A DNA stretch of 64,000 nt from assembly GCA_910586385.1 (NCBI GenBank), contig CAJUGX010000001.1, forward strand, positions 264 to 64,263, written 5' to 3'. This DNA is from an uncultured Christensenella sp. GTDB taxonomy: Bacteria > Bacillota > Clostridia > Christensenellales > UBA1242. A program made the translations under genes and the position numbers. The notes below the pieces were generated by a model. The model made no database searches. It worked only from the letters and a program-made list of their open reading frames with translations, and was not told the DNA's origin. This document shows positions 52,601-61,600 of this stretch, one piece after another; the first letter of the stretch is position 1, and every line of letters starts with the position of its first letter.

Positions 52601-55600
52601 TGCATGAAGTTCGGTGTCAAAGAAGTTGATTTTTACGTTTGCAAATTTTTCAGTAACTATATGCATAATTTCTGATCTATAAACTTCTTCTCCAGCAACC
52701 TCGTCATACAAATAGAGTTTCATTGATTTGATTAAACTTTCACCATTGAAAAGTTTAAGCGAGAATCCGTCAAGTTCGGCTCTGTATCCGTCCGCACTAT
52801 AGCCCACCTCAATGGTCTCTGGATTTGAATCTGTCACTTCGTAGAAGAGTGTCAATGTTCCGCTTGTTGTAATTTCAAATGTGCCAACACTTGTTGTCGC
52901 ACCAGCGGTTGTCAATTTTCCGTCACTGAAAACTGTGACACCATTCATCTTGACGAGATAGTTGTCTTTCTTGTCTTCTGAAAGTCCAGAAAGTGTCAAG
53001 TCATAGTTTCCAACATTTTCACCCTTTGCTCTTGCAAAAGTGAAGCTCACATTTTCATTTGCCAAGTAAAGTTCTTTTACAAGCGTTCCATCTTGACCAT
53101 TGAATGCTTTGTTGAATGAAATCTCGTATTCTGAAAGTTGAACAACATATGGATTGATCACAACCTCAAATTCAACTGCTGCAAAGGTTGAAGAATTTGA
53201 ATAAACAGAATCCTTTCCTTTTGCAGTGATGATGTAAGTCCCAGCGTTTTTCATTGAGGTGGTCTCCACACCATTTCTTCTGATCACAAAATCAAGATTT
53301 TTTGCACCCGCAAGATATTCTATGACAAAATTTGAGTCTGAACTGTATTCATCAGCCTGAGAATCATAGACTGCATATTCGATTGTTACATACCATCCAT
53401 TTTTGTGATCTGCCGCATCATAATCAATTTCTGTGTCCCCCACAAAAGTGATTGACCTCAATTGGTTTTTGATAAATTCCATATCAAACAAAACTTCAAA
53501 ACTTTGAGTCCCACCCTCATCACTTACAAGAGTGCTTGTCAAAAATTCTTTCTTGACGTTTGCAGTCACGACAAGTTTGTACAATCCGCTTTCTTCAACT
53601 GTACCATTTCCAGCAAGTGTCAATCTCTCAATCTTTGAGACAAGCTTGTCGTCCTTGTACCACTCATAGGTATAATTGAACAAACCTTCATTTTTGTTGT
53701 GAATGTTTACGACGCTGGCAACTGCCAGATAGTCAAAACCATAAACACTTGTTTTGTATTCTGTCAAGATTTGCTCATAGTCGATCTCTTCGATTTCCCA
53801 CTTGGCCTCAAGTTCGACCTTGGCATGCCTGTCTGTTGATGAGAGCCCTTTGAACTTTCCATCAGTGCTGTCAAAGAGTGTCTCATAAGAGCCTTTTGTC
53901 TTTGTAGAAACCAAAGACGCAAGCTTGAATCCATTTTCACTTGGCATCAAAAGTTCTTCAACAGTTGATTGTCCAAGTTTGAGCCAAGATGATGTTGGAG
54001 ATGATGTTGAATAATTTGATGGGAAGTTGAGATTGTAACTTACGAAAACCATATCAGTATAAACTGCATACAATTTGTAAGCCATCAATTCCCCTTCATT
54101 TGATGAAATAAGCGATTTGTCAATTGTATAACTTGTGTTGTTTTCCATTGTTCCATCAATGCTGTATGTTGGAGCTTCAGCCCACTTATATAGTGCAAGA
54201 TAGTCTGACAATGACTTTTCGGCAACAACAACTGAAACATTCAACACAAATTTTGACAAGATGATTGAAACGGTGTTGTTATTGTTTCTTTCAATCTGAC
54301 ATATGACGTTTCCACCATCTTCGTATGATCTTTCTTCAAGTCCATCTGTTGTGTTTGAAATTCTCTTTGCACCGCCACCAATATCATAAGTGACTTGTGT
54401 AATTTTGAGAAGATCTGTTGGCATGTCGCTTGGCAAATCTGTGAAGTCCATAAATCCATCAATAGATGACAAATACTTTGTTGAGACTTCAACTGAAGCA
54501 ACACCATCAATGTTGAGGATCGTAAATACAAAACCCTCGTCAAGCACAAGCATAAATTTGTTTGTCACATCAGTGAAAGCCGTCTCTCCTTCTTCGGTTG
54601 TTGATCTTTCAAAGATAGAAACATTTGCAAAGTAGAGATAGTTGTCATCAGAAACGAAATCAAAATCTGTGTCAACTTTGTCGTTTCCAAGATTTGATGT
54701 ATACAAGTCTGCACGAGCAAACAAGTTTTCATCAATTTGATAATACCCCTCAAATCCTTCAATGTTGAGAGTTTTTCTATCACCTTCCCAAGGCACTGAA
54801 ACATTGATAAGGTTTCCATTGTAATATGCTCCACGTGACTCAGTTTTATCTTCGAGCACAAAGAGCTCAGGCATGATATAAATTCTTCCAAGATAGATGT
54901 AAGCCTCACCATTCTCGTCAAAATTCAAAGAGTAATTGCTGAGATTGCTTGCCGCACCAGCATTTTCGATAACCGCTCTGAAATAATAAAGCGTGTCAAC
55001 ATTCAAAGACCCTGAAACTATTTCAACTCTGTCAATAGAAATCTCTGTTTTTGGATTTTCCACACTTGAAGAGGTGAGTGCAATGGTGTTGTTGTACATT
55101 GAAATTGTTCTTGCTGAAGTCTCAGCGTGATCATAGAAATCAAAGAAGTAAATCCTTTCAAGGATGTTTGCGACATCAGTTGGATTTTCTATCTTCAAAT
55201 CTTCAAAGTCGGCATAAGTCAATGTCTTATATTTGACAAAGTCAGTTGAAGTGATCATGTAATAATATTTGTAAGCCACAAACTCATACGCTTGCTTGTT
55301 TGTAATCCCCGCTGGGATTGTAGTATCAAGATTCTTCAGGACATTATTTACAAATCCAGTAAATGTGTTGCAATTGTTCAATCTTGTTTGGGTTGTCTTT
55401 GAAACAAACTTGGACATAAGCCTCTTGACATTGACAAGCCAAACATCTTCATTGTCATCTTCGATGAGCGCATTCAAATCTGCCGCATCAATCTGTGCAT
55501 AAAGATTGATTGTCTGACTGTACAAAGAGTTTCCTTCGATTATCAAATCTTCGATTGACAAAACCAAAGAAAAGTTGTATTGCCCGACATTTCTTACTGA

Positions 55601-58600
55601 GAACGAACCATTTCCCTCAATCTCAACAGATTCTGAAACAATCTCGAAAATCACTTTTGCATGCACATTGTCTTTCAATGTGATTGAGATGGTTTGGTCA
55701 TCAACAATTTCAATGTTGTATCCGTTTGGCGTGTAGCCATTTCTGAAATATTCTGCAATGTAGAAAACGACATCAGATGAAGTATAAGCTTTTGCAATCG
55801 CATTTGAGTCAAATGTCAAGCCGACATAAGATGAGTCAAATTGCCAATCAATGAAAAGTGTAAGCGATGCACTTCCATCTTCTCTCAAAACACAGCTTGG
55901 CAATGTCTCACTGAAAAATGTTGTTGCAGTGATTGTCTGTCTATAAGCTCCGCTTGAATAGACTCCATTATATATGAAGCCTTCACGAGTTGGAGCATTT
56001 TCTCCACCAGAGAGACCAAGTGCCTCAAAAGCAGCTTCAAACGTAGTCCCATAAGTTATGTCAAATTCGACTTTGCTTTCCGCCTCTTCTCCTGCGATTG
56101 TGTTTGCCCCATTTGTGACAAGTTCAACTATGTATGTCTTTGGAGACCAAAGCGCATATACACTGAGATTTGATGTGAGGATATAATTTCCTTCAGCATC
56201 AAATATTCCGTCAAACTCTTGAGGCTGCCCATCTGCATCAAACACCACTTCATCAGCATTGTCGATTGTATACGTCCAACCTGAAAGAGCATAACCTACT
56301 CTTGAAATGTCGTCAAAAGTGAGAGCATTTGCAACTTTTTGGTCATAAAGGACAGAAACTGCAACAGTTTCGTTTGACGAATTATTTCCCTCAAACAAAC
56401 CTTGATTTCTCACAAAGGAAATTGTATAAGCATTTGGCGACCACGCTCTGTAGAGCACCAGGCTTATCGAAGTCTCATCGTCTGAAGTCCCTTCAAAATA
56501 AGAACTTGCGATGTACAATTGAGAACCATTCAATGTGCCATATGATGCACCATTTGACCAGTTCCAATAAGCATTTGATGGAGTCGAATAACCTGTTCTT
56601 TCAGCGTACAAGCTGTCGATGACAATTGTTTTTTCAACGCCGTCAACTTTGACGTTCATCTCTTGATTGAGGTTGATTGTGTCGCCAACTCTGACATTTC
56701 CAATCTCAACCTTTGTGTTGGAAGTGCTTACTTTGTTTTCTCCATCCATGTAGAAAACATCGCCATTCTTTCCATCTGTGTATTTTCCTTCAAATCCCTC
56801 ACCTGTCCCGGAAGAGACAAACAAGTTTGCAGTCTTTCTTGTAAGCATTGGCACAAGTGAATAATTTGTTGAATTTAGCAATGTCTCGTCATTCTCAAGT
56901 TTGTCAAGAACAAACTCTTTGATTGAATAATTGTTGTTGAAAACCCCATTGTTGAATGCGTCTGGATCTGAAGAAGCGCTTATTGTTTTCGCAATCGCAT
57001 TTGAAGCATTCAAAATCACAAATCCACTGAAATAATAAGAGTCTCCGTTTGTCCCACCTTTTGCGAATGAGATGTTCCAATTCATCTCGCTGCTCACTGC
57101 CGTCGCGTAAGCATAAGAATAATCAAATCCGCCAAATGTTATGTCAATTCCCAAACTTCTTGCCGTTACATAAACATCTTGTCCAGCAACCGAAACTCTC
57201 GCGTCTTCGCCAAGTGGAAGGATGTGAATTTCTTTTCTGATATAAACAGCACTCAGTGTCAATGAATAATCTCTAAGCCCTGTCTTTTCTGTTGCACCAA
57301 CTGGAAGTCCATAATATAAATTAGAAAAATCGAATTCGATGTTTGTTTTTCTTCCAAGATTTCGGTTGAGGTCCGTCAAGAACCCTGACCAAATTTCACT
57401 TTCAACGTACCAGTCGTAGAAAGTGTATGCCTTGTTGTTTCCAAGAGCAGTGTTCATTGTCACCACATTATTGTACACAACTTTGTCAAAACCTGACTCA
57501 ATGTCAGAATCTTTCACCATGGCTGAAACTGAAGGAGCATTGTCTCCGGTCTCACTTGTGAAAGAGTCTTTTCCATAATTTCCATTTTCATCAAACTTGA
57601 CAAATTGTGTGTCAAAATTCAATGAATAGTTGACTGGACTGCAGACAAATTTGATGACATATCTTCCCGCACGGATTGGGTTTTTCCCTTGTCCAAAAGT
57701 GAGTGAAAATTCATATGTATCTCTTTCTGTCTTTGTTGCATTTCTGTAGTATGTTGGCTCGCCATTTTTACTTACAACACCCGTCCCAAAATAATTTGCA
57801 TTGAAAGCAGCGAATGTATTTTTCCAACCTTCCCCATTGTCAGTCTCGCCTGCCTCCGTAGCGACTGCAATTGCAGAAATGAGGACGTTTTCATTTCCAG
57901 TCAAGTTTCCATTTGACAACACAATTGATATTCTGCTGTCAACCCTACTTTCAAGAAGCCTATAATAGTCTGACGCTGTGAAGTTGACCGCAATTGTTTG
58001 GGTCCCACTTTCAAGGATTTCATAGTTTGTTCCATTTGGCAAACTCACAATTGGAGCATGATTTCCGCTTATCTCAACCTCTTCTCCGCCGACATATTCA
58101 ACAAATTTCCATTCAAGAGAAACTTTTGTATATTTGGATACAAGAGTGATTGTGGTGTTGTTTGAACCATAGCCATTTTCTTGTTTGATAATTCCAATTT
58201 GACTCAAAAGCGAGTCAGCAATTGTTTCAATTTTTATGTCATGGCGAAGCTTCTTAAATCCGCCTTCGCTCGCAACAAGGATTTCAGTGTTTGCATTTTC
58301 ACGCCTGTCATTCTCGCTGCCATTTCCAAAGTTGTCACAATTGGTTTCAGAAATCACAGTATCGGAATCATTATCTTTCACGCTTCCCAAAATCGAAAAC
58401 TCTGCACCTGTCAGATATGAAATACTTGAAATTGTTTCATCATCAGGCAAATTTGCTCTTACGATGAGATCAATCTTTTTCCACTGTCCATCTTCAAACA
58501 CAACTTCATAGAAGGCATAAGAACTTGCATCTTCCGTCGCATTTTCGTCGAGTGACGCCTCTTTGACAATTCTGAAATACCTTGTTTGTGCACCAGCATC

Positions 58601-61600
58601 AAATGTATAGCCAAGCAAGATGTCAACATATGAAGACATATCAATTTCAAAAGCATACCCATCTGTATTTTCTTCTGTCCCAACAGCTTTTGCTCCAGAA
58701 ACGAATTGTTTGTTTACGACGTCATATCCAAGATACTCTCCACCGACAACTTTTGTGATTGGAGATGCACTGTTTGGATCTCCATAAAAAGCATTTGAAT
58801 AAATTGATACCGACGAAACATTTGAAATTGCTGGAGCAAGTGCAAAATACACTTCTTCCAAACTCAAGGTCGTTGCAGTTTCAAACAACCCTCTTTGCAG
58901 AACGACATCGATTGTATAATCCTCATCTAGGTTTCTGAGATTCATCCCCTTTTGGAAAGAACTCAATCCAAATGAAGGAGCGCTTCCGCTCACAACACTG
59001 TCAGTACCGAATGCCAAGTGTCCAAAGTTGAAATCATGTTCGGTGCCAAAATCGTTCAAAACAACGTTTTGTGCCAACCCATAGCCTGCCTTGAGCTTGA
59101 ATGTCAAAGCCAGTCCATTGTTTGCCATGTTTGAATAGGTTGTATCATAGTTGAAAGAAACAATAACTTTCCCATTTGTCTCTTGGAAATTGGTAAACTC
59201 GCTTGAAAGCTCGACATTCTCTCCAAATGATTGCAAACTTACACTTGCGATTGCATCCACCAAATCAAACCTGCCATAGATTGGGTCGTCTGTCTTTGTG
59301 AAAGAAATGTTGAGTGTATGAGTTGCAAGTTTGTTTCCGCCCCACTTAACATAGACTTCACTTGTGCCATTTGGAAGATATGTGTCATTTGCAAAAGCAG
59401 TCTCATCAACTTTCTTTGCAAACAAATCATTGCCAACCTTGAAATAGAAGTCCTCAATCACAAAGTCGTCACCTCTGAGAAGATTGACCCCATCTTTTGT
59501 AACTTGCTTGTTGAAAATCTGTGGATAATCAAGACTCAAGATTGAGTCATATTCAACTTCAAAAGCTTCGCTCTCAACATAACTATCTGTGCTTGTCGCA
59601 CCAAAGTTTTCGGCTTCATACTTGTTGTATACAACTTTTATGGTCTTTGCTTCTTGTCCTACAAAGCGAGCCTTGAGCCCCAAAATCAAATCTTTGTTGT
59701 TTCTCCCAAAGTTGCTTGTATCAAGACGGTATGTTGTCTTCGCCCCACCAATCATGATGAATTCTGTAAGTTTTGAACCTTTTTTTATCAAGGTAGCAGA
59801 CACACCAAACTCTTCAGAAAGTTTTGGGAGATTTTTACCCCAACTCTCATCAATACTTTGCTCAATGATTGCCCCATTGTTGTCAATCATCAAACGATAG
59901 GTCCCTTTGAAAACATTTCCGTCTTCGCCATAGAAAGTTCCGCCATTTCCATCAAGTTCAACATCATAAGCAATATTTGACACCGGTACATTGAGATTGC
60001 TTATGTTTTCCCCATCAAAGTTTGCTTTTCCATAAACCACAGTGAGTTTGTTTCCTTCGGCTTTTCCTACCGCTTGAAGAGATGGAACAATCTTTTCGTC
60101 CACTTTTGAATTGTCAACACAGTTTACAAGATATGTCTCTTCCGCCACAGAACCAATAAATGATCCCATCGCGCCAGCACTTGAAAGTTCTCCAGTGCCA
60201 ACATTGATAAATTTCACATCCTTGATTTCAAGATTTTTGATTACTGCTCTCTTTGTTACACCAAAAAGTCCATGGTATGAAAAACTGAATTGCAGCGAAC
60301 ATGTCATGCCATAAATTGCAAATCCATTCCCATCAAACACACCCGAGAAGGCATTTTCAGTTGAAGCTCCAATTGGTTGCCACGCTTTTCCAGTAAGGTC
60401 AATATCGTTTTGAAGTGAATAATATTTCCCAGCCCAACTAGAGTCTCCGTCATTTGTCCCGCTCTTGTAATTTGCTGACAAATAACCAAGATCTGCCGCC
60501 GTCTTAATCAAATAAGGATTTTCACGTGTTCCTTGTCCATCAAGCTTCACAACATTCTTCTGATCATTGTCTGGATTTCCCAAGTTTTGAGTTTCACGAA
60601 GATAAGGGAAACTGTTGTTTACTCCAGCTGAAATTCCCCAAGTGTCTTCAAAATCCCAAGCATATTCAGAAACAAAGATGTCGCTTGAATAAAGTCCTTT
60701 GTTTTGAGCCATTGAAGAAAGTCCGCGGACAGCTCTTGAATCAGCCATAAAACTCTCAACGCTGAACCAAGTCCCAGATACGCTCAATGTGCTGTTGTTT
60801 ACATTGCGATAAAGTGGAGAATTGTTTTTGATTGTATAATATTCAATCTTGCCTGAACCAACCGTTTTTGATGCAGTGTCCAAATTCAAGCAGTTTACAA
60901 TTGTCTTTGTGCCAGAACCAGCAAACATTCCAAAAAGTCCCGCGCAATAAACATTGTCTTCATCACCATTTTTCCAATCCAACTTTCCAGCATTGTAAAG
61001 GTTTGTGAAGTTGTTTCCAGAAGATGACCCATTGACAAACCCGATGAGTCCAGCAGTGTTTGCCCCAGAGTTTGTCACCTGTCCAATGTTGTATGAGTTT
61101 TTGAAGTTTCTTGAAGAATCAAGTTGTCCAACAAGTCCGCCAACATAAGTTGCGTTTGTCCCAGACTTGATTGCACCAGTGAAGGCAACTTTTTCGATTG
61201 TACCATTTCCAACCGCATATTTCCCAAATACACCACCAACTGCAGAATTGCCAGTTGTGCTGTTGTTTGCAACAATCTCAACTTCAGACATGATGTTTGA
61301 AACGTTTCTAAGTGAAGATGTGGCACTTTGCCCAATCACACCACCGACGTAGGTTGCGCCACTTGCGACAATCTTTCCAGAAACAGAAAGGTTTCGACTT
61401 GCATTTCCAGTCAAGTTTCCTGCAATTGAACCGACGCTGCCAACACCGCTGACATTGATGTCAACACCTTTCAAGTTGAGGTTTGAAATTGAGCCAATAG
61501 ATGTGCCGAAGAGTCCTGCGTAGCCATTTGCACTTGAAATCTTCAAGTTGTATATGTAGTGTCCTTGTCCATCAAAAGTCCCTTTGAATGAATGCCCATC